Shown: positions 11,108 through 21,300 of the stretch, piece after piece
How positions within the stretch are numbered: position 1 is the first letter of the stretch
Layout of the letters: the number at the start of each line of letters is the position of its first letter
DNA from: Cantharellus purpuraceus
Lineage: Eukaryota > Basidiomycota > Agaricomycetes > Cantharellales > Hydnaceae
NCBI GenBank assembly: GCA_025174535.1
Contig: JALBUN010000049.1
Span: forward strand, 1,612,001 to 1,676,000
Direction of reading: 5' to 3'
DNA: 64,000 nt
Notes under the pieces: generated by a model
The model's database searches: none
What the model was told of the DNA's origin: nothing
Seen by the model: only the letters and a program-made list of their open reading frames with translations
Position numbers and translations under genes: made by a program

Positions 11108-11480
11108 GACATTTGACCTCAAATCAGATAGGACTACCTGCTGAATTTAAGCATATCAATAAGTGGAGGAAAAGAAACTAATGAGGACTCCCCTAGTAAT
11201 GGCAAGTGCAGCAGGAAGAGCTCAAATTTGTAATCTGGTGGCCTTTGGCCATCTGAGTTGTAGTCTGGAGAAGCATTTTCTGTGTCAGTCCATGTACAAG
11301 TCCCTTGGAACAGGGTGTTGTAGAGGGTGAGAATCCCATCTTTGACATGGACTGCCAATGCTTTGCAATGTGCTCTCAAAGAGTCAAGTTATTTGGGAAT
11401 GCAGCTCAAAATGGGTGATAAATTCCATCTAAAGCTAAATATTGGCAAAAGACCAATAGTGAACAAGTACCATGAGGGAA
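11108..11480 (+). pseudogene. 28S rRNA 5' end relic (D1 region), preceded by ITS2
   Basis: The text follows the fungal LSU start almost base for base: gacctcaaatcag, then ttaagcatatcaataag, ggaggaaaagaaacta, agagctcaaattt, ggtgagaatcccatctttga, caaagagtcaagtt, gggaatgcagctcaaaat, ctaaatattgg, and gaacaagtaccatgaggga. Nearly every CpG of the functional gene is TpG or CpA here (for example ccgctgaa is cctgctgaa and accgtgaggg is accatgaggg). It stops in mid-gene and joins directly to retrotransposon gag, so it is a non-functional relic and not part of an rDNA array. Confidence 0.88.
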
Positions 11481-11484
11481 AAGG

Positions 11485-12093
11485 TCAAGGCATACTGGAT
11501 CAATTGGATACAATTGATCCTATCGATGGCATTACTCGCATGGTGTGAGTAGTCATAGTCAATAATAGAGATACAGACCCAGAGAAGTCTGTACTTGCCA
11601 AGGCGGGCATTAAGGTATTGCCTCCTGAGCAATACACAGGAGATGCAGATCTTGAAGAGTTTGAGATCTTTGTAGCAGGCATGCTACAATGGCTGAAGAT
11701 GAATAACCTTCTCAGGCCATCAAGTACAAAGTTTCAGCTATTGTACTTAGGCATTCACCTTGAAGGCAAGGCCCAGGAATGGTTCTACAGGAATGTAGAA
11801 CACTACAACAGGGCAGTCCAAGACTGGACCCTGGAAACTGCAATCCAAGGATTGCAGTGTAGATTCCTACACACCCTGATGCATCATCATGCGTCAAATA
11901 TATTTGACTCAGTAATACAGGGTCAAAGGACCGTTCACAAATTAATGAACAATCTAGATAGGTATGTGGGCTGCATGATAATGCCGCCAGACACATACAT
12001 GTACAGGAAGAGGTTTGTAACTGCAATGTGTGAACCTCTGAGACAAGAAGTCCCCAAGAAGGGCTTCAATGCTGAGTTTAGCAGTATTGGGTG
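11485..12093 (+). pseudogene. gag of element D, N-terminal part
   Basis: Frame 11618-12093 reads EQYTGDADLEEFEIFVAGML, LEGKAQEWFYRNVEHY and HHHASNIFDSVIQG, a retrotransposon capsid-type gag. Upstream codons (DQLDTIDPIDGITRMV) are separated by one TGA. The frame is cut at 12093 by a solo LTR and resumes at 12436 (GQLYETAQ). Confidence 0.8.
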
Positions 12094-12435
12094 TGTGAGG
12101 GCTATGCTGAATGACAAGGCCACAACAACAAGATACTCAATAAGTGAGAGCCGATAAGAGATAATGCCAGCTGGTACAGTGGATATCCTCAGTCTATACA
12201 CTTGTCACTGATAAATACATGGGACTCACCTGGTACAGTGGATATCCTCAGAGATCAAGCTGAGGAAACCATGCTGCACCGGGCAAGGTCCTTATACTAG
12301 ATGACACAAGGAATAGGGGAACCAAGATAGGGGAACAATAGGGGAGAGATAGGAGAGCGCACCCTAACAGGCTGTGCTGATAGGGGCAATAAGAAAGGCA
12401 CTAAAAATAGAAACTGAGTCATATGAACCCTGACA
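12094..12435. repeat. Solo LTR of the F family inside D gag (342 bp)
   Basis: Starts TGTGAGGGC and ends CCCTGACA, matching the F LTRs at 24853-25214 and 30917-31278 over its whole length but heavily CpG-depleted (for example gtacagtggat where F has gtacagcggat). Flanks are GGGTG (12089-12093) and GGGCA (12436-12440). Both are single deamination products of GGGCG, so they are consistent with a decayed 5-bp target duplication. Confidence 0.85.
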
Positions 12436-13140
12436 GGGCAGTTGTATGAAACTGCTCAAATGATAGAGGAAGCAATGTGATACCACCATGGTATGCAACA
12501 CCCAAGAGAATGTGACTAATGTGTCCTCCTCAACCCATAGACCAGTAGTCAATAGAACTACTGGTATGATGAATACAGGGAGTCGACCCACGCCCCATGG
12601 ATGTGTATATAGCTCCCAACACACACTCACAACAAGTGAGTGTGTCAAGGTTGGAACCCTGTAATGGAAGCTCTGGGTCCAATTCCAACAATTACCCCTT
12701 TAAGGGTAATTATCAATCAACGCCACCAGCACATGCAAGTGGTGATTGATTGAACAACATTACCAGTAACATTGTGTGCTATGAATGTGGCCAGACAGGT
12801 CACATGTGACCCAGCTGCCCCAAACTAAAGGGCAATGTAAGGTCAGCTGTGATCCAAAAGGATGTGTCCTCACACATAGTGGAGGGCATTGTAGATGGAT
12901 TCTCCCCAATAGAGGGAGAACATGAAGAAGCAATGGATGATCCCAAGGACCATCTAGACAAAAAATTGCCAGCTATAGAAGTAGCAGACAAATGGGATGA
13001 CCAAGATGATGCCCCTGAAAAGGAAGCTATGCCAATGTATCACAATATGAATTCCACCAAAACACACCTATGCAGTGTGTTTCTGTAGTGCAACAAGATT
13101 CCCAACAAGCAGAGAATGACAACAGCTGCATATAGCTGCT
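12436..13140 (+). pseudogene. gag C-terminal part with zinc knuckle, element D
   Basis: Continuation of D gag after the solo LTR. The CCHC knuckle CYECGQTGHM-stop-PSCPK is at about 12780-12830; the TGA falls where CGA would give Arg. An acidic stretch follows (EGEHEEAMDD, DKWDDQDDAPEKE), leading to the protease. Confidence 0.75.
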
Positions 13141-15078
13141 GTCAGCGTCGACAGATCAGCCAAACCTATGTATAATCATAGGAGCCAACAGAAGTTGACA
13201 GTGCAACCCAATAGGCCATGCATAAATAATAAAACAATCTCCAGGTATTGGGAGATTGGTGGAACCCTTGCTCACTGTCTATTAGACAGTGGGAGTGAGG
13301 GGATAATGATATCCCCTGAATTCACACACGTGACAGGTATGAAAACCTTTGCGCTAGAGCAACCCATCACACTGCAATTAGCATGCATTGGGAGCAGGAG
13401 TACCATAAATTATGGTACTCACACTACCATAAAGTTTGATAGTTGAGACATTGAAGAATACTTCGATGTCACCAACATTGAGTATTACAATGTAATACTC
13501 GGCACCCCATTTCTACAAAAGCTAGGAATATGCCTGGACTTTAATGGCCCAGGCCAAATCATGATGGGAACTGAAGAAGTCCCCACCAATGGAGAGCATA
13601 ATACTGATGCTCTTCATACCCTGTCATGGGGTATAAACTCAATATTAAGAAAGAGTGTTGGTGTGAATAAATGACGCCAAGGGGGTAACTCTAAACACAA
13701 GCTACCCACAATGCAGTCCTTCCCAAAAGAAGGACTAGACTCAGTAAAGGACCCCCCAATGGAGGATCCAAATAAGAGCACAAGGCGAATAGCTTCATCT
13801 CATGAAGGATCAACTGCCTACATCAGATCCCTCAGTCGAGGGATCAATGGAAAGAAAAGTACGCTGACCTATTTGGCAGCATACCCTTGGAACTTCCCCC
13901 ATTTAGGGAAATTAACCACAAGATTAATCTCATGGATCCTGACAAGCAAATACATTATCACTTGCCTAAGTGTCCAGAATACTACTGAGCAGAACTTTCA
14001 GAATGCTATGCATTCCCAAGAAAAATGGGAAGCTCTGCACTGTATTTGACTTGTGCGAACAGAATGATAATATGGTGAAGGATGTAATGCCCTTCCCCAA
14101 TCAGGACAACATCAGACACAATGTTGCCCACTGTACATATCAATCTAAACTCAATATGTCTGAGGCATATGAACAGATACATGTCAGACTGATGGATATA
14201 CCCAAGATGGCATTTGCAACCGTCTTGGGGACATTCATCAGTCAAGTCATGCAGCAAGGGGACTGCAATGCCCCCTCAACATTTCAGTGGCTCATGACCA
14301 CCATCTTCTGAGAATATATTGGAAGATTCATCCATGTATATCTGGACAACATATTTGTGTACTCTTGTACTATACAAGAGCATGAACACCACCTAGAGAT
14401 GGTGTTCACTGAGCTCAGGAAAGCACATATGTTCCTGAGCAAGGATAAGATCAATCTATACTCAATGAGTATGGATTGCCTTGGTCACCTAATAGATTCT
14501 GCTGAAGTATGGGCCCACAATGAGACCCAAGCAGTCATTGATGGGACTTCATCGCTCTCCACTCTTGAAGAGTTCATTAGACAAGTGGAGAATGCCTTTG
14601 GAGACCCTGATCACTCTCGAACAGCACAAACAAGGTTACATGATCTCAAGATGACAGCTGGCATGCATGCAGATGCTGATAAAATGCAGCAAATACAAGA
14701 ATGGAGATGACCTAGGTCATACCACAAATCCAACGTTTTCTTGGACTAGTGCAGTATCTGGCACACTATGCCAGACATAACTGCATACACAACCCCTTTA
14801 TTGGGTTGTGCTCATAATAATCATCCATTCTTATGGATGCCACTGCTGGAGAAATGCTTTGAAAGCATCAAGCTCCTAGCATGTAGGGCTCCAATATTGA
14901 AGCCCATCAATGTCAATAACCCTGATACTATTTGGGTTATTACTGATGGCTCCAAGACTGGAGTCGGAGCCATCTATGGACAAGGAAAAGATTGGCAGAC
15001 CTGTTGGCCTGCTGGATTCCTATCCAAGAAATTTAGTGCTGCACAACAGCACTATAAGACCCACAAGCACAAGAAAAG
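13141..15078 (+). pseudogene. pol of element D (protease, RT, RNase H)
   Basis: The retropepsin frame 13168-13446 has CLLDSGSEGIMISPEF. RT pieces give FDLCEQND, MPFPNQDNIRHNV, LNMSEAYEQIHVR, MAFATVLGTF and IHVYLDNIFVYS, with a TGA before EYIGRF. An inserted patch of foreign gag lies at 14497-14665 (separate entry). RNase H (14768-15078) shows WVITDGSKTGVG and FLSKKFSAAQQHYKTH. Integrase is missing. The block is non-functional through many stops and the loss of the second catalytic RT Asp. Confidence 0.8.
14497..14665 (+). other. gag patch of the F family embedded in D reverse transcriptase
   Basis: Within the RT frame, CLGHLID is followed by SAEVWAHNETQAVID, STLEEFIRQVENAFGDPD and RLHDLKMTAGM before RT resumes with HADADKMQ. 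The middle part is the capsid segment of element F gag (minus-strand 30260-30430). The patch is about 168 bp, a multiple of three, and leaves the RT frame open on both sides. Confidence 0.85.
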
Positions 15079-15356
15079 TGTTAATGAGTGTCTTAGTTCA
15101 CACCATTGCACAGAACTCAACCAAGTATATTGGTTGTGCAATGTGTTGTACAGTGTGGTAGTTAACTAAGTTCTCTCTACTACATGTGGACCCACACATG
15201 TACTTGGGTCCACTGGCTTACATAATAACTATACATATGCACCCTATGGGTGCATATATCTACCAAGAAGACAGCATTCCTTAATGGAATGCTGCATACA
15301 TTAATTATGACTATATAACTACATACTATAGTAAGTAAGTACCCTGGGTACTTACA
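15079..15356 (-). repeat. C/D-family LTR, reverse orientation
   Basis: Reverse complement of the 5730-6001 LTR: it ends GGTACTTACA at 15356 and has the ggaatgct hairpin and the gcatatatct core. The left edge reads TGTTAATGAG. No matching 5-bp flanks were found (aaaag versus gtgca), so it may be a rearrangement product and not a clean insertion. Confidence 0.7.
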
Positions 15357-15972
15357 GTGCAGCATTGCCCCATTGGACCTTCAGAGCTAGCTGCTGGAAA
15401 CTCACAACATATTTTGTGATCTTGTGATTTTCCTTCATCTGAAGTCAATCGAGTTCATTCTCAGCATCGGCCTTGGGGTTGAAAGGACCAAAATTGGTCT
15501 GGAGTTCAGAGATGAAGTCAGAGTAGTCCTCTGACCATATTAGGTCATTGGAGTTGTCCATGAGCACTGGCTTGAAGTAGTCCAGTGCAGTGCCCTTGAG
15601 ATAGGACATGGCAAAGGTGACCTTCACCCAATTGGATGTAAATGCATCAGGGCAGTCACAGAAGTTCAACTGGCATTGCACCAGGAACGGTTGGAGTTTG
15701 CACAGATTGGAGCCGTTGAAAGGGTCAGGTTCCCAGACCTTGGTCTGGGACTTAGGAGCTTGTGGGGTATGGATGCTGCTGGCAAGCAGGGAGATAGCTT
15801 GCACCAGATTTGGGGAGGCCAGAGTATCATCCTCTTTGTTGACAGCCTCTATATGGCCCATCAGTTCTTCAACAACCTCAGGGATGGTGTCAATGCTGGG
15901 AGTGAGCACCTTGATGGTTTGTGCACATTTTGGAATTGGCAGTGGATTGTGGCATTGGAGTAGAAGTGAGTG
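15357..15972 (-). pseudogene. gag N-terminal region of element A
   Basis: Minus-strand frame 15909-15445 reads SIDTIPEVVEELMGHIEAVN, PDPFNGSNLCKLQPFLVQCQ, VTFAMSYLKGTALDYFKPVL and SEDYSDFISELQTNFGPF. This is a Gypsy capsid gag colinear with B at 22670-23230. A is much poorer in CpG than B. It is truncated at its 3' side by the LTR ending at 15356. Its 5' continuation (leader and LTR) is at 23816-31300, because element B is inserted between. Confidence 0.82.
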
Positions 15973-16524
15973 TGTTACGCACTAGGTCCAATTGGGGGTT
16001 GGAGATTGGGTTGGAGATTGGGTTGGAGTTCGGGTTGGAGGTTGGGTCAGAGGTTGGGTCGGAGTCAGAGCACGTTGTGGGGGTCGGGATGGACTTGGCT
16101 TCAGCTTATGTGCTGCGCCCTCACTAATACTGGTGTCCGAGATTTTGGAGACGGAGTACAACTTAGAGAGTTAGGATCAGACTTAGGAACTAGGTGTGAT
16201 TCGATATTCGAACTGGGGAATGAAGTCCCCAGTTGGGCAACTTAAATACATATTTGAAATCTAATAATAATTACTCCGGTGATGGGTCTCCGAGGCCGAC
16301 AGCCTTATGTGAGCTTGTCTGAGTCCGACGGGGACGGATGTCCAGGTTCCTATGGTGATGGTGATGCATCAATCGGAACCGGAGACAGATGGGTGGAATC
16401 GGCGGTGACAATCGGACAGGTAAATGGAGACGTAGCGGTTTCCAAATGGAGTATAGATTTCATGTGCGTGGGGATCTGAGTGGACCGGACAGGGATCTGG
16501 GCGTTAATGAATATAGTCATAACA
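15973..16524 (-). repeat. 3' LTR of element B (552 bp)
   Basis: TGTTACGCACTAGG to AATATAGTCATAACA. Its first 100 bases contain an irregular array of ggttggag/gggtcgga units. Many of the differences from the 23266 LTR are C/T or G/A at CpG. Confidence 0.88.
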
Positions 16525-16526
16525 GT

Positions 16527-16541
16527 ATCTCCCCATTTAAG
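16527..16541 (-). promoter_or_regulatory. Polypurine tract of element B
   Basis: Minus strand reads aaatggggagata immediately 5' of the 3' LTR, the expected plus-strand primer site. Confidence 0.6.
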
Positions 16542-16625
16542 GCCGAGCCCCTGAGGCCTCATGTCCGTGGATTGAATAGGTGAGATGATTGGGCGCGGTC
16601 GGAGTATGCTGGGGGTCTGGAGATG

Positions 16626-16632
16626 TATAAAA
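16626..16632 (+). promoter_or_regulatory. TATA box of the antisense gene in element B
   Basis: tataaaa followed 33 nt later by the ATG at 16665. Its strand and spacing suit a core promoter driving the gene opposite to the retrotransposon's own transcript. It lies outside the LTR, so the gene does not depend on LTR transcription. Confidence 0.55.
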
Positions 16633-16664
16633 GGAGGGGCATGATTGAGGTCTTATCCTCAACG

Positions 16665-18389
16665 ATGTCAAACCCTTTGGCAAGCATGAGTGTGGCCGAG
16701 CTTGAGCAGTTGCTCTTGGCCTGACAGAAGGAAGAGGAGGAGGAGCGGAAACGGAAAGAGGAGGAGGAAGCAGAATGGAAACAGAAAGAGGAGGAGGAAG
16801 CGGAACGGAGACAGAAGGAGGAGGAGAAGGCGGAGCAGAGATGGAAGGAGGAGGAGGAGGCAGAACGGAGACGGAAGGAGGAGGAAGAGCAGAGGCGGAA
16901 AGAGGTGGCGAAGACGGAACGGAGAAGGAAAGAGGAGGAAGCGAAGGCCAAGAGGGCCCACATGGTGAAGGAACTTGCGGCAGCGATGGAGGCCACAAGA
17001 CTGAAGGAAGTGGAGGAGCAGGCACATGAGTTGGAAGCCACCATGGAGGTAGAGGAGGAGGTAACCGGGGCAGGGGTGACCAGTCCAGGAAGTCTGAGTG
17101 TGCCAATATGGACAGGGACCCCCGAGGTCGCCATCATCTCTGTTACACGGATGGAGACGACTTGTTCGAAGACTGTCACTGTGGAGGACTCGCTGTTACA
17201 TCCGCAGGCACGGCCATTATTTGAGTTGGGTGCAGCTGAGGAAGATGATGCGGCAGAGATGGAGAGGGCGGAGGTGGAGGTGGATCCTGATGCCAATATG
17301 GAGCTTGATGCAAATGCAGAGCCTGAGGTGGGTGTGGATGTTGGGATGGATGCGGAGCCGGATCCAACATCAAATTCTTACGAGGAGATGGCTTGGGTAG
17401 CTGTGGTTGAGGCTCGCAAAAGAGCGGAGCTCTATGCCACGACCACTAAGAAGAATCTCGGTGTCACAGTCTTTTCATTGAAGGCGTACCCGAGTGCTGA
17501 TACAGAGAAGTGAGAGGTGGACCGGAGGGTCATATGGTGCAAGGCGGAGAGTCGTGTGTTGGCGACCCATAAGAAGGAGCTGCGTGTCGCGAGGTCGGCG
17601 ATCCAGCTTCGCAAGCGCGAGATGGAGAAGGCAGCGGCAGAACAGCAGGACAAGGAGGAGGAGAGGGAATGCTTGGAGGCCGCAGCAAGAAGGGGTGGAC
17701 CACCCAAGGCTCTGGCTCCAATGGAGCCATTTGGCGGACCCGGCATAACTTGTGACTTATGTCGTGATGCAGGTGTGGAGTGCGTGTGGCCTACCAGCCC
17801 AACTCGCTGACTTCGGTCCTGCAATCATTGTCAGGGTCAGAAAGGAGGGTGTAGGATCGATGGGAAGTTCGATCCCCAGAGTCAGAGCGTCAAGCCCCGA
17901 CTAGTGGTACAAGGAGGGGCAGAGAAAGAATCAGAAGGTCATCTGACCAAAAAGTGGCAGACAGAGACAGGTGCTGTGGCAGCTGGGGGTAGCGGTGTTG
18001 GATCAGAAGGGGCGACGACCAGTGCAGGTATGGGGCGCATCTTGGCACCCAATAGTACCATGGGCCAGCTTATCTGGCTGGTTAACCTGCAGTCAGAGCA
18101 CCTTCGGCGGACGGAGGGGTTGCTAGTGGACTTGGTGAAGATGATGAAACAGAAGGAGGTTCTGGAGGGTCAGCAGACGGCTGAGTTACATCGATTGCGG
18201 AAGTTCATGGCCCCTTTGGATGAGGATTCGGACATGGGAGATGAGAAGGATTGGGTGTCGGATGTAGAGAGTGATGAGGAGTCAGAGACGGCGTCGGAGA
18301 CAGAGCCTGAGGTAGATAAGGGAAGGGGAAACGCGATGTATAAAAGTAAAAATGAGAATGATTATAAATTTTGGAGCGGAGAAAAATGA
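16665..18389 (+). pseudogene. Antisense accessory gene of element B: coiled coil plus paired C-x2-C-x6-C module
   Basis: A 575-codon frame read against the element's strand, open except for TGA at 16722, 17511 and 17808. Each is one C-to-T change from CGA, so the ancestral gene was a single ORF. It begins MSNPLASMSVAELEQLLLA. Residues about 21-125 are a charged coiled coil of KEEEE/RRRK repeats, then an acidic middle (DPDANMELDANAEPEVGVD) and a second helical stretch. Then come two C-x2-C-x6-C units, CDLCRDAGVEC (17751-17783) and CNHCQGQKGGC (17820-17852), 12 codons apart, like the six-Cys layout of Zn2Cys6 proteins. The tail is acidic (about 18200-18320). Similar Glu/Lys-rich, CxxC-containing repeated proteins are, as far as I recall, common in Agaricomycete genomes without assigned function. 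Role unknown; nucleic-acid binding or regulation of the element is inference. Confidence 0.72.
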
Positions 18390-21300
18390 GGCAGAGTGAT
18401 TCCTGCAGAGCTTTTGGGCAGGCATGTAATTTCCCTTGACTTGTAATAAAATGATGATGTGAAATAATAGAATTAGCTTTAGTAATTGAACTTAAAGATT
18501 CATAAGGGGGCCAGGTTTGTCTGGATAAGCGGAGTGAAAGTCAGAGATGGATTTGGATGCATGATCGAGTTCGGACACAGAGATCCATGAGGATTCTTCA
18601 TCAGTGCCTTTGTATCCAGCCCATTTGACTAAGTACTGGAGCTTGCACTTGTATCAACGGTCGATCTTTGAGTCCAGGATCTCAGAGATCTCATATTCAT
18701 TGTCTCCTTCGATGATGATCGGGGGAGGTGGAGGGTGAAGGACCTGCTGCCCGCGTGAGCAATGACCTCATAAGGACCTAAGTATTTCTCAGAGAGTTTC
18801 TTCGATGGACGGGTGGTCTGGAAGTGTTCGGCCTTAACAAATACTTTGTCTCCAATTTGCAGGTCCGGAGCCGGAATGTGGCATCGGTCGGCAGAGACTT
18901 GATATTGTTTCTGGGCATCGGAGATGGTCTCTCAGAGATGTTGGTGTAGTTGATCGAGGTTGGTTACAAATTGGCGGGCTTTGGTGGAGGCAAGTTCTTT
19001 CTCAGGGTGGACGGAGATGTTTGGATGGTAGCCTTTATTAGCAAAGAACGGAGAGACGCCAGTAGTCGCGTTCGGCGCATTGTTGTATGCAAACTCTGCT
19101 ATTGGAAGTAGGTCAGCCCAGTTGTCTTGTTGATAGTTACAATAGATTTGGAGATATTGTTCCAGGGACTGATTCATTCGTTCTGTTTGTCCATCTCCTT
19201 CAGGGTGGTATCCAGAGGTGAAATGAAGCTTCATGTCAAGAGCCTTTCCTAATGTGCGGAAGAAGGAGGAGATGAACTCCGAGCCCTGATCGGACATGAC
19301 ATGCGATGGGACTCCATGTTTAGAGAATACGTGGAGAACGAACAACTTAGCTAGTGAGGCGGAGGTGATGGTGTCATGCGTCGGAATGAATAGTGACTGT
19401 TTAGTGAACCTGTCGACAATCACAAGTATGGTGTCATATCCGAGCAATGGGGGGAGCTTCTCTATGAAATCCATGGAGATGGAGTTCCATGGTTGCTCTG
19501 GGATTGGAAGTTGCTTAAGCGTTCTGTAGGGTTTGTGCCTTTGCGATTTTGAGCGCATACATGTGGTGCAGGAGTTACAGTAGTGTTGAATGTATTCCCG
19601 CATTTTTGGCCATACATAGTCTCGTCAGATTAATCCTTGTGTGCGATTTTGCCCAAAATGGCCGGAGATTGGGTGATCATGATAATACTGCAAAACTTGG
19701 AGTCGGAGGCCGTTGGCATCAGGGATGTATATCCGGTTGTTGTGTCGGAGGTGTCCTTCGGGGTCAAGTGACCATTTCGGATTGGAAGGGTTGTCCAAGT
19801 GTTTAACTGCAACAGGATCAGATCGGAGAGATGAGCAGATGTCGGAGCAGAGTTGGTCGATGTCCATAATGGTGACAGCTCGGAGAGTGGGAGTCATGAG
19901 GGTGGATGCTTGTAGGGATGATGCCAGCTGCTCGTTAGTGAACACAGGACGAAAGTTGTGTGGGTTTACAGTGGCATAGTCGCTATTTCCCTCTTTAGGG
20001 TAGACGTCCCAGCATCTAGTTAACGCGTTGGGCTTTGCTCTGAGTCGACCAGGACAGAAACGGATAATGAGATTGAACTGAGATAGGTACTCAGACCATC
20101 GGACCTGTCTCCAGGTGAGTAGTTTCATTGTGGAGAAGTATTCCAAGTTCTTGTGGTCCGTTATGATGTCCACCAGATCGGAGGGACCTTCAAGGTAGTG
20201 TCTCCATATCTGGAAGGCTTCATATATGGCAAGGAGCTCTTTGTCATGGATGTCATAGTTCAGTTCGGGGGGCGTAAATGTACATGAGTGAAAAGTGATC
20301 AGGTGGACTTGTCCGTCATCCGGAGAGATAATGGACAGGATCGCAGCAAGTGCATAGTCAGAGGCATCAGTCTCTAATAAAATAGGAACGTCTGGAACCC
20401 AATGAGTCAGTATCGGAGCGGAAGTAAAGGCCTTCTTCAAGGTCTCAAAGCTCTGTCTATATTCATCAGTGAAATTCCATTGGGTACCCTTCCTAGTAAG
20501 TCAGGTGAGCAGAACAGTGATATCGGAGTAGCCATGAATGAAGCGGCGGTAGAAGTTGGCGAACCCTAGGAAGGACTGTACGTCCTTGACTTTCCGGGGT
20601 TCCGGCCATTCCTGTATGGCTTTGATTTTGTCATCAGACATTGTCAATCCTGCCGGGGAGAGGATATAGCCTAGGTATTCAACCAAGTCGGAGTGGAATT
20701 CGCATTTGTCAGTGCGGGTGAAGAGGCCATGTTTTCAGAGACGTCGGAGTACCTCTCAGACATGTGTCCGATGTTCTTCTTCGTTGTCCGAATATACCAG
20801 AATGTCGTCTAAGTAAACAAGGATGGTCACATTGAGGAGGTCGGCGAAGGTATCATTCATGAACCTCTGGAAGGCGGCTGGCACATTGGTTAGTCCGAAG
20901 GGCATGACGCACCACTCAAAAGATCCATATCGTGTGCGGAAGGTCGTTTTCCATTTGTCGCCTTCTCGGATGTGGACTAGATGGTAGGCATGTCGGAGAT
21001 CTATTTTGGAATAGATCTTAGCCTTTCGAGGACTCTTGAGTAGGTCCGCGGTGTGGGGTATCGGGTATTGGTCTTTCTTGGTGATCTTGTTGAGTCCATG
21101 GAAGTTGACGCATAGACGGAGTGATCCGTCTTTTTTGCGGACAAATAGGACCAGAGCTCCATGAGGAGATAGGGATGGGCTGATGAAGCCCATGGCCAAG
21201 TTCTCATCTATGAATGTTCAGAGAGCCAGTAGCTCTTTTTGGGATAGCAAGTAGATAGGACCAAGCAGAGGGGTGGAGTTGTCATCCAGTTCAATCTTGA

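Larger units (their letters stand above)
11481..15078 (+). mobile_element. Decayed Ty3/Gypsy element D, main body
   Basis: Order is gag (11485-12093, resumed 12436-12840), retropepsin (about 13240-13540), reverse transcriptase (about 13960-14760) and RNase H (14900-15070). This is followed far away by its 3' end at 31301-31663, because younger elements are nested between. The 5' LTR and leader are absent and replaced by the rDNA relic. Visible motifs: zinc knuckle CYECGQTGHM-stop-PSCPK, retropepsin CLLDSGSEG, RT YLDN in place of YLDD, and RNase H ITDGSKTGVGAIY. Most interruptions are TGA at likely former CGA codons. No active copy can be encoded. Confidence 0.85.

Noticed and set aside
16537..17296. 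Pro/Ser/Leu-rich minus-strand ORFs opposite the antisense gene
   Set aside because: They are the complement of the GA-rich coiled-coil codons. Composition and lack of any motif mark them as shadows.
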